A stretch of DNA of 64,000 bases. Source: Celoporthe dispersa. Its lineage: Eukaryota; Ascomycota; Sordariomycetes; Diaporthales; Cryphonectriaceae. Positions within the stretch are counted from its first letter, which is position 1. Each line of letters begins with the position of its first letter. Made by a program: the position numbers and the translations under genes. The stretch covers positions 434,001-498,000 of the forward strand of contig WAID01000010.1 of the NCBI GenBank assembly GCA_016584495.1, written 5' to 3'. Under the pieces are notes generated by a model, which ran no database searches, was not told the DNA's origin, and was given only the letters and a program-made list of their open reading frames with translations. This document shows, piece by piece, positions 45,546-58,108 of the stretch.

Positions 45546-46326
45546 ATGCCGACAGCCTTGATCGTGGGCGGCCACGGCAAAGTCGCCCAGCTCATCACCA
45601 AGCAACTTGTCGCCACACAAGATCCGGCGCCTTACACTGTCCACAGCATCATCCGCAACCAGGACCAGGTTGCCGAGATCGAAAAAGCTCGGCGCTTTCC
45701 CCACTGTTCAGGATGTGGAAAAGGCCACCGTGCCTGAGCTGCTGACCACGCTCAGCCGTGTGAAGCCGCAGGTCGTGGTCTGGGCAGCTGGGGCGGGCTA
45801 CGGCTCCACGCCCGACAGGATCGACGCCGTTGACCACCAGGCGGCTGTCAAGGTGATGAATGCCCTTGCGATCGCCTCGGGCGCGGGAGAGTGCGGGAAG
45901 CGGCTCGTCAGCATCAGTGCCCTGGACCTCAGGGACCGCGAGAACAAGCCTGTGCCGAGCTGGTACGACAAGGACGACGAGAAGCGGAGCGACGGGCTCT
46001 GGAAGGCAATCGGCCCCTTCATGGAAGCGAAATTCAAGGCAGACAGAGAGATGAGGACAGGCAACGACAAGCGAGGCCTTGAATATACGATGGTCAGACC
46101 TGGCGGTCTCAGCAATGAAGCGGGAACCGGCCTTGTGAGCGCTGGCAAGGTGCACTTGGGTCAAATGGTCACGAGGGAGGATGTGGCCGCGGCGGTGGTC
46201 TCTTGCATCAATGTATCGGAGACTATCGGGCTTGCATTTGATGTCGTCGGCGGGAACGATCCCATCCTCGAGGCCGTGAAAGAAGCAGGCCACAGCCGCG
46301 ACGATACATTCGAGGGATACTACTAA
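45546..46326 (+). CDS. NAD(P)-binding reductase (atypical SDR), one-base frameshift
   Basis: The start reads MPTALIVGGHGKVAQLITKQL, a Rossmann fold with GxxGxxG. Frame 1 runs to ...DQVAEIEK, where five A at 45682-45686 shift it. With four A the sequence continues LGAFPTVQDVEKATVPEL, VVVWAAGAGYGS, KRLVSISALD, YTMVRPGGLSNE and VTREDVAAAVVSCI, giving 259 residues. This is the NmrA/atypical SDR-a5 group of small cytosolic NAD(P)-binding proteins. The classical YxxxK is not evident, so it may act as a reductase or redox sensor. Family assignment is good, substrate unknown. Confidence 0.75.
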
Positions 46327-46973
46327 TGATTATGTTGGCACGGGCACACGAGTCGATGAGAAGCATGAGTTGACTGGGAAATCTGAGAAGACATGCTTCT
46401 GCATCCTGGTATACAAGTGATTCTTGCCTCTTCAACACTGGCAGACGTGACATTCGCATGCCAAAACCAAGCCAAATGCTTGCACGAAGGAGCGTCTTCG
46501 TCAGGTTTATGTGCCAAGGCTCTCCGAGACCGACACTCGCGGTTTCAGAAGCTACTAAGTTGAAAGAGGGTTTATTGCAGTCTCTCATGCAGATAGGTGC
46601 CTGGACATGGGCAATACACCAAGTGGTCTGCAGGAGAGACCATACTTTCCCGGTAAAGTTTACAGCGTTAGCAGCGGATTACTTGGAGAGTCACTGCGGA
46701 ACGAGGGACTCCAAATTTATTCATACGGATTGCTGCTGCATTGCCAAGGTATCCAGGCTCTTGGGGTCGTTGGGGGAGGGCCGGCATTTGTTTAGTTCGC
46801 GAACGACAAGTGATGGGCGTAAAATGTAACGCCCCCGGCGAGGGGTTATTTAATTCACCCGGGGGCCACGTCGAGAAGATCAGCCAAGTTCAACCAGCAC
46901 TTCTACTTTTTTCGAGAAGTGGCAGCTACCTGGTATCCCTCTCGCGGCCACTGCCTAAGGACCTCTACTTGCA

Positions 46974-48982
46974 ATGCCTTTCGGAATCATCGACAGAAAC
47001 ACCCAGGACGGTGGCACTGGATCGTTGCCAGGGACCGAGCTTCTTTTCGGCGACAGACGCGTGGCTGCCAGCAGCACTGATGAAATTGCAGGCCTGAAGA
47101 AGATTACCTACAGAGTAACTACACCAAGAAGGGCTTCCAGAGATGATCTCAGAGTAATAGCACGCTGATTGAGTATCTCTCAGGGTGTTGAGACCGTCCT
47201 TATTCCACAGCCCTCCGACAGCGATGCCAATGATCCCCTGGTAGGTTCTGATCGTTACAAAGGAGGCATTGGGCAGAAAATGCCTATTGGTGCTGACGAG
47301 AGATTGCAAAGCTCTGGCCGGGCTGGCAGAAAGAAGCCGCCTTCTGGGCCGTCTTCCTCAACGCCATCATATTCGCGATCTTGCCAGGGCCGATTATAGC
47401 ACCTGCTACTTACGCCTTGGCCCCAACTCTGGGTGTCACTCTCACAGATGTGGCCAGACTGTCTGGCTACCAGCTCCTGGTGGTAGCTGCTCTAGGGTGA
47501 GGAGCCACCCCTATTTTGTCCACTACAACGAGGCTGGAGCGTACTTATTGAGAGATGACTACTGCTTTAGGCCCGTCGTCTCAGTTCTCGCCCAGAAATA
47601 TGGCAAGAGACCCCAGTTCCTCTTTGCATCGACAGTCGGGACACTTGGCACTATTATCTGCATTGTGGGATCTCAGCAGTCTCGCTACAACACCTTGCTT
47701 GCCGGTCGGATGATCCAGGGACTCGGAGTCACGGCTTGGGAGAGCCTGTCACTTGCCGCCGTGGGCGACATTTTCTATCTCCACGAGCGAGGCTGGCGGA
47801 CGGCCGTGATTGTCTGCTCCCCTGGCCTGCATGGCCTCGATGGTATCCATCATCAGCGGCGTCATGACGCAGAACGAGGGCTACCGTAATCTCTTTGTCG
47901 CCGAGCTGCCTTTCGACGCCGCCGGCCTGGCGGCGACCATCTTCCTTGTGCCCGAAACGCAGTTCATCCGGCCGACGAGCACCCGAGAAGTCGAGTCTAA
48001 TCCGCAAAGCTGTAGCGACAAACACGAGAAGGGTGACGCGGAGCACGTCGGGGATGTGCGTGCAACAGGAGGGACGCAGGCTCCTCGCAAGACGTATATT
48101 GAGCTCTTGGCACCTTGGTCCGGAGTCAGCTATACGCAAAAGAGCGTCCTCCACCTGCTCGCTGAGATCTTCGTCCATCTCGCCAACCCGGCCGTGTTTT
48201 GGATCCTCATGGTCAGCGCAGTCCTGGTCTCCATGTTCGTGGTGTCAGCCTATATCTTGGCACAGATCTGGTCAGTCCCCCCATATGATCTCGATATCGC
48301 AGAGAACGGCTATTTCTGGACGGGGGCTCTCCTCGGCGGAATACTGGCGGTTCTCATCGGTCCTCTCTGCGACTGGTCTGCCAGATGGCTGGCCAGACTA
48401 AATAGGGGCATCTTCGAGGCCGAATTCCGCATTCCAGTCAATGTTCTTGGGGCCTTCTTCTGCTCTCTGGGGTGGTTCCTGTTCATGTGGGTTGTTGACA
48501 ATCCTCGGCCGCGCGGATACCTCCTGGGATCCTTTTGTCATGGCTGCGCTTGCTTTGGGATTTCTGTCCCGTCGACGTCAGCTGGATTGTACATTCTGTG
48601 AGTGATGATCGCTTGCCAGGATATTAAAAATGGCCACTAATGAGTCCGTGATGTCAAGTGATTCCTTTCCGGGACAAGCAACAGAAGTTTTCGTGTTGCA
48701 GATGATGCTCAAGAACTTTCTCTTCTATGGATTCTCCAACTTCATCAACACCTGGGCGGCGGAAGCGGGCGCAGGGGAAGTATTCCGAGTGTTCGGCATC
48801 GTGTCCATCTCGTTACTTGCGCTCTGCATTCCTATGTGTAAGTTGTCGCGTGCTTCTTTGCTGGACCATACCGTGTTCTCAACGCGTTCCTCTGACTATC
48901 CTCAGATGTCCTGGGCAAGCTGAACCGCAGGATGATGTACAAGTTATACACCCAGAACCGAGTTTTTCGATCACTAAGCTAG
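46974..48982 (+). CDS. MFS transporter, six exons, one-base frameshift
   Basis: Exons 46974-47114, 47184-47240, 47312-47496, 47571-48597, 48659-48837 and 48906-48982. With one C removed from CCCC at 47819-47822 they total exactly 555 codons. The N-terminus contains LKKITYR, VLIPQPSDSDANDPL and LWPGWQKEAAFW, the usual lead-in of fungal DHA1-type transporters. Helices include AVFLNAIIFAILPGPIIAPATYAL, LSGYQLLVVAALGPVVSVLAQKYGKRP, and LAGRMIQGLGVTAWESLS. Without the correction the frame leaves at residue ~210 and stops at 47889. Its role would be plasma-membrane transport of an unknown small molecule. Introns are 60-75 nt with normal donors. Confidence 0.75.
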
Positions 48983-49930
48983 TCATCTGAGGTGTTCGGA
49001 ACGCGGACGTACCATGATTGTAGCTGAGCGCTTCGAGGGCCACATATTATGTGGAATATACACAAGATAAGACAGACGTATGGGTCCTGGACTCACCGAC
49101 TCGAGACAGGCACCAGGGGCAAGGAGAGAACGAGAGGGGCTAGAGGGAACCTACACTCCACCGAGCATGACTATACAAACTTAAAGTACAGTAGACCCCT
49201 GAAGATTATTTCTCTCCTGGATCATAGCGAGGTCTCATATAGCAGAGCTCGCAACGATTGTGATGTCGAGATATTTGGTCTGCAAATGAATTCTCGTGTG
49301 CTGGTCTCCCCACAGCACTGGTGACTTGTTCGCCGAGAACCAGTGATTTGGTGGAAACCGGGGGTGGTTGTGCAGCGGGTGTAGGCGCGCGAACCATTTT
49401 TGAAACATTATTGACGGGCTGACAAGTGCACAGGTCATCTGTGGGGTCCGAAGGGCATGCTCGACCAGGCTTGAGTCACCCTCTGAGGTTCGCGTGGCAC
49501 CGGCTGGCTGGTCAGGTGCAGGCGGACAGCGGCGGGAGCTGTATACTAACGACCAAGAAAATACGACGTATGGACATGCATGCAGGGACGTTCTAGGTAC
49601 TTGGCGTGCATAGACTTGACCTGGCTTAAGCGATGTACCTCCGCGCGTGAGATGCAACCATGGTACTTGAATAGTCAATGAAGGCCATATTGCTGCCCAA
49701 ACTTCATAACAGGGAAACAGGAAAAAAAAAAAAATTTAGAACAAATAGACGAGACACGGGAGGCAGAGGCCGTCGGGAAAAGTCTTCTGATAATATCTAG
49801 TGGTCATCCTCGCACTTTTGCGTTTCAACTACCACCCTTTCTTTGGTCAGGTACCCAAGACAACTCAATTTCGACACGAGACAGCAATTTCAATCCCAAG
49901 GGAGAGAGAAAGAGAGATAAGGGAGACATC
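48983..49930. other. Intergenic, no gene seen
   Basis: A poly-A tract at about 49722-49734 is the only striking feature. Confidence 0.5.
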
Positions 49931-51331
49931 ATGCAACATAAAGAGGGCCTACCTGTCGAGATCCAGTGCCGCACATGCAGTCCCCCAAAACTCGACGATC
50001 CTGCCAAAGGCCGACAAGGTCGTGCATCGCGCATACGGAAGCGTGCGTTGCGATACTGCGTACCTCGGTCTATCCGCATGAACAGCGGGCTTCACGACAA
50101 GAACGCCCTCCTCCTCTCGCTCAAACAACACGGGAGACATCTCATCGAGAAAATGACATTCCAGATGCGGCCCATCCGGTCGCAGGACCCGGACGAAGTG
50201 CAGGACGCTGCCGTGCCTATCCTGTCGAGCGCCGCACAGGAGCTCCTCAGCGGCAGCCTAACGGGACCGGCCCTAAAGCAGATCGAGCTCGAGTGCGACT
50301 TCGACCTCAAGACGGACGGCACGGCGCACTTTGAGGGAGAGGTCGAGCGGCTGTTCCTGCAGGCCAAGGACGAGGAGGGCCTGCTGCAGCTGGAGGCCGA
50401 CGACGCCCGGAGACGACTGCTGGCAGACTCGTGGTCGGCGCTGGCGCTGAACACGGCGGTCAGGGAGCTGTCCGTCAACCGCTTTGTGCCTGTGTGGACA
50501 TCGGCCTTCCACTGCGCTGCCTTCCGTGATCTCCTGAGCCGACTGGACAGCCTGCACATCAACATCTTCGGCACAAAGAACGGCAACCGGCGCATCAACA
50601 CTGTATCGGCCTACCGCGACTCGCTCCAGTCCATCCTAAAGGTCCTCTTCCTCCACAGCAGCTCACTGCAGAGGCTGTCGCTTCATGCCTCACAGCACGC
50701 CCCGCTCGGCTCCCGCGGTCACTATCACATCCCCCTCTCGTTGAAAGCCACGCAGCTGCCCCGTCTCGAGCACCTCTCCATCCGGAACTGCTTCATCGGC
50801 TTCGAGCTGGCGCACTTCATCAACGGCCGCGCGGGAACCCTCGAGACCCTCGAGCTGCGGAACTGCTACAGCTACCGAGGCGCCGGCGACGTCGACGGCG
50901 AGGGAGGCATGACGTGGGCGGCCTTCCTCGGCATGATCACGCGGCCAGGCATGAAACTGCGGCGCTTCGAGATCTTTGACGACTACATCCCTCTGACGAT
51001 CGACGACCAGCGGCTCGACGAGTACGACGCCGAGAGCGCGGACGAGCCAGAGGACGTCAAGAATGTACGTCGGGCCCAAAAGGCCAAGCCCAAGACGAGA
51101 CTGTTCTTGTATGGGTTCCTGCGGGAGTATTCCGGGGAGCTCTGGATGAACAAGGAGGCCATCCTGAGCTCTTTTGACGGCGGAGACGACCAGACTGCAT
51201 TCGAGGGACTGATGAAGGTGTTGGGGAGGGGGGACGGTGGAGAGGCGGCGGGCGGACACGCCCATCAGGCATCAGAAAAGTGTTGCGGCGCCATCCCAGG
51301 CTCTGCCGGGGTCATTGAGCTGCCAGCATGA
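49931..51331 (+). CDS. Leucine-rich-repeat/F-box-like protein
   Basis: Single open frame of 466 codons. The region from about residue 165 has irregular leucine-rich repeats (VRELSVNRF, LDSLHINIFG, LQRLSLHAS, LPRLEHLSIRNCFIGFE, LETLELRNCYSYRG), as in fungal F-box proteins that lack a conserved name. A classical F-box is not visible at the N-terminus, and the first ~60 residues are basic and Cys-containing. A different exon could carry the true start. Tail is Gly/Ala-rich. F-box proteins link substrates to SCF ubiquitin ligase, but that role is only inferred. Confidence 0.55.
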   Translation: MQHKEGLPVEIQCRTCSPPKLDDPAKGRQGRASRIRKRALRYCVPRSIRMNSGLHDKNALLLSLKQHGRHLIEKMTFQMRPIRSQDPDEVQDAAVPILSSAAQELLSGSLTGPALKQIELECDFDLKTDGTAHFEGEVERLFLQAKDEEGLLQLEADDARRRLLADSWSALALNTAVRELSVNRFVPVWTSAFHCAAFRDLLSRLDSLHINIFGTKNGNRRINTVSAYRDSLQSILKVLFLHSSSLQRLSLHASQHAPLGSRGHYHIPLSLKATQLPRLEHLSIRNCFIGFELAHFINGRAGTLETLELRNCYSYRGAGDVDGEGGMTWAAFLGMITRPGMKLRRFEIFDDYIPLTIDDQRLDEYDAESADEPEDVKNVRRAQKAKPKTRLFLYGFLREYSGELWMNKEAILSSFDGGDDQTAFEGLMKVLGRGDGGEAAGGHAHQASEKCCGAIPGSAGVIELPA

Positions 51332-52342
51332 TGGTGCCGTCCGACCAGGGAAAAAAAAAAAAAAAAAAAAAAGACGCCCAGGCTCATCGGATTAAGACAT
51401 TGTATCGATACCCAGAGAGAACCACCCCTTTTTTTGCCCTTATTTTTCTGTTCTGCCCTTGATAGATATTGGGTTTATTCAGCCTAGGCCCCGGCACAGA
51501 TAGGATATGATATCCGGATATCATAAAATCATTCCAAAGCTTTCCAACGTTGCACGAGTCCTTTGTGAGCTGATCCCGGAGGCAAAATCGGCCGCAGCGG
51601 CACGGCGTGATCACTGTGGGTGCGTGCACCTCTGAGTACCAGACTTAAATGGAGAAGAAGGCCTGGCGGGCGGGCTGCTGATAAGTATTAGCAGCGCTAC
51701 GTTGTTCCTTGAGCTTTCCTCAAACCGGCATCATATCCGCCCACCGTTGCGGAAAATCCACCGAGAAACGACGCATCGGTTCGACCCCCCGGTTGAGAGC
51801 CCGCCCCTGCGCAAAACAAAAAACAAGTTCCTAACTGACGTCGTGAACCGGCTCGTGATCGGCCTGGCGTGCCTGATGGGGGTGTTGCCGAGGAGCAGTT
51901 CCTTGGTGACCCTTCCATCAAGTCTGGGGACATCCTAGGGCCCGTACAGTATGATATGAGGTCCCCAGTGAGGCTAGACAGGAGCTGAGCGCAGGGCGGT
52001 GAGGCAGGTATACTAGCCTCAGTACTTAAAGTCGCCAGGAGTCTTCTCGATGGATGCCGGGTGCCGGGCCCAACGAGGAAAACCGGCTGCTCGGTTCATA
52101 ATCAAAAGCGATTGCGGGGAATCCCCGTCTAGGGACTGCTCCGTGGAGAGTAATTACTACGTAGCAACCGGAGGTGGATCGTCGATCAGTAGTGATTAAT
52201 TAGTGCCAGACCGCTCGCATATAAGTATGACAATGTAAAAGTCCCTCGGATGCACAGGTACCTCTTACGACTCCAGGAGGCGGTATCTTGGAGGCAGCAT
52301 CGGACGACGACGACGACGACGACTTTTCAAGAGGGTCCCAAG
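51332..52342. other. Intergenic with poly-A tract
   Basis: A run of about 22 A lies at 51351-51372, twenty bases after the stop at 51331. A CGA trinucleotide run sits at about 52304-52322 in the leader of the next gene. Confidence 0.6.
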
Positions 52343-54245
52343 ATGTTGGCATCAAAAGTCTTGCTCGGCGCGCTGGCCGTGAGTGGCAGCGTGTCTGCCC
52401 TGACAGGAGTCAACACGACTGGGTACATCGATCAGATGTTTGACACGTCCATGAGCTTCCTCGATCAGATCTACGATCCCAACGTCGGCTACCTCTGGTA
52501 CTTTTACTTCCCGCTGGCCGCAGGGAAGCACGAGACCAGGTCGACTGTGTGGTATGCGGCAGGACTCCTGCGACGAAACCAGGGCAACGATGTGAACGAG
52601 GCCGTCAGGATTATTGAGAGTGTCATTGCCGGCCAGCAGAAGAATGTCAGCGACCAGTGGTAAGTAGGATAGCCCATCAAAAGTGCTGAGAAAGTGTTCA
52701 ATTGGTCAATTACGCCGTGTTTGCAATATTTTGCTAATAATGGTGATGAACTCTCACATTACCAGGTATGGAGATTATACGAAATACCCCGAAGAGCCTA
52801 CAGTGGGAACAGCTTGGTACCCCGAGAGTGTGAGTCCAACATGCTTCTCTCCTGGCGCATAGTCATGCCAAGTTTTTTTCCTTTTCTTTTTATCTCTCGT
52901 GTCAACCTGATCAAGAAGCTGAACAAGACACCGTCACCAGATCTACAACAGCTGGGACCCGAACTGGCGAGGCTTTATAGGTACCGCGTTGGTCGTCATG
53001 TACGAGGAATACGGCTATTTGCTGCCGGCTTCCACGCGGTCCTTGATCCTCGAGTCTATGCGCAACAACACCATCGGTGATAGCTATAGAGTGGGTGGCG
53101 TCGACGGCGACAACCTCTACCCCGCGTACAGCAATCCTGCACTGATGCGCGCAGCCACCAGTGGCTGGACGGGGAGAAAATTAAACGACAGCAACCTGAC
53201 CAGCGCCGGGGAGTTATACGCGCAGGAAGTCATTGATCTGTTCGACCTTAATAACACCCTCAGCGAGTTTAACTCTGCTACGTACTGCGGAGTGAGCCTG
53301 TTCGCGCTCACCCTGTGGGCCAAATATCTGCCCGAGTCCAGCGTCATGGGCGCAAACGGCGCCAGGATGATAGAGCAGATCTGGACGAGCGTGGGATCGA
53401 TGTATAACGCCAACTTGCGCAACATTGCCGGGCCTTGGGATAGAACCTATGGCTGGGACCAGAATTTATATGTGGGCATTATGAACGCCTACATATGGTC
53501 GCTCGTCGGCGCCGACAAGGCTCCTGGCATCAACACCATCTCCCACGGGAACACGCCCTACTGGGCCATGACGCATGCCGATGACTTTGAGATCGCCCCG
53601 CTCCTGAGCGCTATCCTACCATATCACCACACGCTGGTGCCCGACGAGGTGCGGCAGAACCTCGTCACCTTCCCCGGAGAGCACACCTACAAGACCGCCG
53701 CTTATGCGCCGCCCTATGACCTGGCGAGGCGGAACGTCACGACCTGGCTGAGCGACAACATTACCATCGGCGCCGAGAGCTTTGACCAGACCGTCGTAGG
53801 CGGCTTCAGCATCAACCCGGAACAGTGGGCGCCCGCCGTGGCGCAGTGGCTGCGGAGCGACGGCAGCGTGGGCTGGTTTAGCCTCTACGGGACCGAAGAG
53901 GCGCTTGATGTCGATGTCCAGCCGGGCAGCCTGGGCCTGACGTACCCCTATGGGAATAAGAGCAGCGTCTTCTCATTCCTGGTGGCGTCCAACCCCTATG
54001 GCGAGAAGAGGGATCTATTGGGCTGGGATGATGTCATGGGCGTGTCAGTGAACGTGAGTGGCACCGTCGACTTGACACCAGAGATATCCTTCTGCGGTCT
54101 GCTCGGGGGCTCTTGCGAGGTTATCCACGACTGGGAGTTCTGGAATTTCACCTATGTCATGCCAGAGGGGGAGTACAGAGACGCCCACCATCGTGTTGGA
54201 TATTACTGTGCTGTAATCAAGGGGATAGTTGGGTCTAGCATCTAG
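52343..54245 (+). CDS. Conserved uncharacterised secreted protein, 561 aa
   Basis: Three exons (52343-52659, 52766-52829, 52941-54245), in frame across both introns. Signal peptide MLASKVLLGALAVSGSVSA. The body is alpha-helical, with conserved-looking blocks ETRSTVWYAAGLLRRNQG, WYGDYTKYPEEPTVGTAWYPES, YNSWDPNWRGFIGTAL, GVDGDNLYPAYSNPALM and AGPWDRTYGWDQNLYV. Several sequons (NTT, NVS, NNT, NLT, NIT) suggest glycosylation. The layout (helical hairpins with W/D/Y-rich loops) suggests an (alpha/alpha)6 barrel, perhaps a glycoside hydrolase or linalool dehydratase-like fold, but I do not recognise the family. Its 3' end is 46 bases from that of the malic enzyme gene. Confidence 0.75.
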
Positions 54246-54291
54246 CTAAATCATGATGAAGAGGAAAAATCATTGACCTACAGGCCATTCG

Positions 54292-56505
54292 TTAATTTCC
54301 GTTGTTCCGCTCGAGGGTGCCCACGACACGCAGCTCGCCCTTTGCCTGTCTGCTCGCCAGCTCTTTCTTGACGAATCTCAACGGGCGATACACAGGATCC
54401 CACATCTGTTCGCGGATCCAGTCCTCCAGGGCCTCGTCGTCGCTGGGTATATCTCTTTCTTGCACCATGCCCTCCTCCTCGGCCGCGCGGATGACCTTCT
54501 TGGCCACCTTCACGCTCACCTCACGCACCACGTCGACACCAGGCAGCAGAGGCGCCCTGTCGTCCTCGAGGGCCGGGCTCATGTCTGCTACGCCCTCCAC
54601 CGCGGCGACAAGCATCTTGTCGGTCAAGAGCTTGGTGCGAGAGAGCACACAGCCGAGCCCGATGCCAGGAAAGACGACGGAATTGTTGCACTCGGCCACC
54701 TCGATCTTAACTTCTTTCCCTTGTTCGCCCCAGGGACCCTTGACGGGCTTGAATGGGGACCCAGTTGCCACCAGAGCATGGCCGTCGGTCCACTTGAGCA
54801 GGTCAGCAGGAACTGCTTCGTGCAGGCGGGTCGGGTTCGAGAGGGGCATTATGATCGGCCGGTCGACATGTGAGGCCATGCTTTTGACAATATCCTCGGT
54901 GAAGGAGCTCGGCTTAGTTGACGTGCCGATGAGGACGTTGGGATGCACCTCGTTGATCACGCTCAGAAGATCAGTCGACTTTCCGTCCCATTCCTCCTTG
55001 GACTTGGCAAAACCCTCTTGTGCGTGGTTGAGTTCTGTCCCGGTGGTGAGCAGACCAGGTCTGTCAAGCAGCCTAGTAAGTGATCAGATCTTGTGCTCTT
55101 CTGGCCTCTTGGTGCCACGAGAATGTCAGGAAACCTGTAGTTACCAAATTTGCTTGGATGCATCTTCCTTGCTGATATTCCTCTCCGCGGCGATGGCATC
55201 GCGGACCTGATCAGCGATCCCGCAGCCAGCCGTACCAGCGCCAAAGATGATCATGCGCATATCGCTGAGCTTCTGCTTGGTGACATGCAAGCCGGCCATG
55301 ATGGCTGCGAGGGTAACACACCCCGTGCCTTGGACGTCGTCATTGAAGCAGGCTATCTTGGGTCTGTATGAATCCAGGATTCGTCGTGCTGCAGATCAAC
55401 GTCAGCATTGGGGTTGCTATTTACTGCGTAGAGTCCAACTTGACAGACCATTCGTGATCCCAAAGTCTTCAAAGTGGATGTAAGCCCCGGGATAGAGCTC
55501 TCGGGCCGCCTGAACGAAAGTGTCGACAAACTTGTCATACCGCTCGCCACGAACGCGCTTCTCGCGGAGACCAAGATACAAGTCATCCTTGAGCAAGTCC
55601 TGGTTATCTGTGCCGCAGTCGAGGACGACGGGCAGGGTTCGATTTGGGTGAATGCCGGCACACAGGGTGGTAAGGACGAGCTTCGCCACAGATATCAAGA
55701 CACCACCGCACCCTTGGTCTCCAATGCCCAAAATCTCCTCTCCATCTGGGAACAAAAGAGTTCATATCAACGGAGGCCATTCCCAACAAGAGTGTGATGA
55801 CACGAACCTGTGACGACGATGTAATCAATGTCTTCCGGTCTGCCCCACTGGCCGAGATCATGACGGACCCGGTCGACATCATTGATGTTGAGAAAGCATC
55901 CTTCGGGTCGTCTAAAAAGACGCGAGTAGTTCTGAATAGCCTCGCCTTCGGTGGGTGTGTATATCACACTGAACATCTCGTCAATGTGCTCTTGTAGCAG
56001 CTGCCCGCCATTCCCACTCGTTAGTTACATCATCGCACGCGAGCATGCAGACAGCAACATCTCCATGAGTTTATCACCGGCTCACCCTGTAGAACAGAAC
56101 CTCGTTCTGCTCTTTCATGGAAGTCATGAACGTGTTCTTGGTCAGGTCATCGGATAGGGACGAGTACTGTTCATAGGCCCGCTTGGCTTGTTGGTCGAGG
56201 TTCTGGATGCCCTGGGGAAGCAACCCGGTGAGGTTGAAGACACGGCGCTCCTCCGCCGTGTGCGCTGAGCCCTTGTTGAAAAAGGGATGATTGAGGAGAA
56301 GTGTGCCTGTCAAGGCACATTCGAGATCACCGCTCGTGCTGAGAGGAAGATGCCCAAACCTGGGGCTCTTCTCCTTCTTCGAGGCCATCGTCCTGATTCC
56401 AGTCGCTGGAGCTCTCGTCAGGGCCGACCTTGTCGAGGTGAAGGACGGCACAATAACTCGAGCTGGAGATACGAATCGGGCGAGGCAGTGTCCAGTGAGT
56501 GGCAT
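54292..56505 (-). CDS. Malic enzyme, mitochondrial type
   Basis: Five exons (56505-56086, 56000-55808, 55745-55449, 55388-55145, 55072-54292), all canonical, total 645 codons. The N-terminus is basic and Ser/Thr-rich (FVSPARVIVPSFTSTRSALTR), a good mitochondrial targeting signal. A second ATG in TMASKKEK could give a cytosolic form. Signature segments are FNLTGLLPQG, YTPTEGEAIQNYS, DGEEILGIGDQGCGG, HFEDFGITN, CFNDDVQGTG, the Rossmann IIFGAGTAGCGIA, and MPLSNPT with AVAECNN-type cofactor text. It decarboxylates malate to pyruvate with NAD(P)+, feeding NADPH or pyruvate. No frame disruption is seen. Confidence 0.9.
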
Positions 56506-58108
56506 AAGAGAGAACGCAGGAGACTGGGTGAAAGCGCGTCACCTGCTCGTTGGTATGCGACGGATGGGGCTCACGCAGGCACAGAAGTAATTGGGACGAG
56601 GTGACCGTCTCGCCTTGTTCTCTTCCAGGGCTTGGACAAGTCACTGGTTGCATGTCATGCTTGCAGTATGGGCGTACCTACCTACGATAGACATTATTAG
56701 CTTGGAACTGGCGGCATGCATGCATGACGTAACGGCTAGGCACCTGCTGCACAAGTGAACTACTAAAAATCAAGCTTTGGAAGGAGCACACAACACACAA
56801 TAGGCAAGCACGAGGGAGGATAATGACACTTCCGTCTCACGAAAACATTATGGTGTACCGTGCGAGGGTCTCCGCAGCGTCGCCCGCGTACAGTATACTT
56901 AAGTAGCTATCGTGACCTAAAGTTTACATAGTATCCATCAAACATCGCTACAAAGAAGCGCTGACTATCGTCGGCTTGACCGGAAACTCCGAAGGGAAGC
57001 ATTAGGGCTCTTCACTGCTGTGGGGCTGAGAGATACTGGCGCGGCCCGATCTTTCTTCTCAAGGCAGGGTCGCAATGCTGTGGGTATATTGGAAATATGG
57101 TGACATTCCATGTGGGCTTGTGAGCTACCAGAAGCATGCCACTATCGTCACAGACCTGCCGATGAGCCGAGAAGCGTATCACCAGAGGGCAGAGAGGAAG
57201 AAAGGGGAAGAGAGACGAAAGAAGGAGAGAGGGGGGCAGGCGGGGTAACTCCTATCGTGAATTAATGAGCCTCCTCCTGCCTGTACCTGGGTAGGACGGT
57301 AGTAAATGTACATTGTCGAAGTTTCTTGTGGCCTTGCAGACACCGAGAACAACTGTCCCAAAATCGTCTCGAACCGAGCTGACTTCGTATAATAAATGGA
57401 GACATAATATGGAAGGAAGGCAGGCAAGAGAAAGGAAACCAAGATGATTTGTTGCCTCTTGTCTTTTCTTTCGTCCTTGTTGAGGAGGGTTGTGGAGGGG
57501 GGAGGTCGGCAATTTCCTGAGAGACCATCTAAAAATTTGCATGAACTTGACGCGTATTCGTGTAATGCCTGGCAGAAAGAGATAACATACGTGGCTCTAA
57601 AGGTGATTCAATGAGAAAAAAAGAAGATCCAGGTTCAGAAGAGGTGAGGGTAACGCTGCTCATACGAAACTTTCGTTATCTGCGCTGAGGTTATGTAGAA
57701 GTATACGACATGTGGCCTGACAATCTAACGAAAATCCTGCGAGAGGCTGCATTGCTAAAAACAAGCCCTCAAGGGTGGGTTGCAACCACTACTGCACAAC
57801 AATACAGTCGATCATCGGCCCGCACAATGAGCAGCAGTAGCTTCCTGGTGGTACTTACAGACTTAGAAACGCTGGTGCAGATCGGATATAGTAACAAATA
57901 TATTGGGCATATGCATGTTATTCTCCTTGTCAGGGTGCCAAGATGCCGCCGTCCGTCCTGTCATAAACAAGTCCTCCCGAGAAGTGAAAGCAGATGAGAA
58001 AACGGAACCTCAACCCTCCATTCATCATCTACATTGTAGTTCATTAATGCTGCGCCATGCTCCTGTCTCCAACCCGGCCTCCGCTCATCATACGGCTATC
58101 GGAATGGC
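56506..58108. other. Intergenic, no gene seen
   Basis: Upstream of malic enzyme and downstream of the G1 peptidase. Only short frames, with GGAAAG-rich purine text around 57180-57240. Confidence 0.5.
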
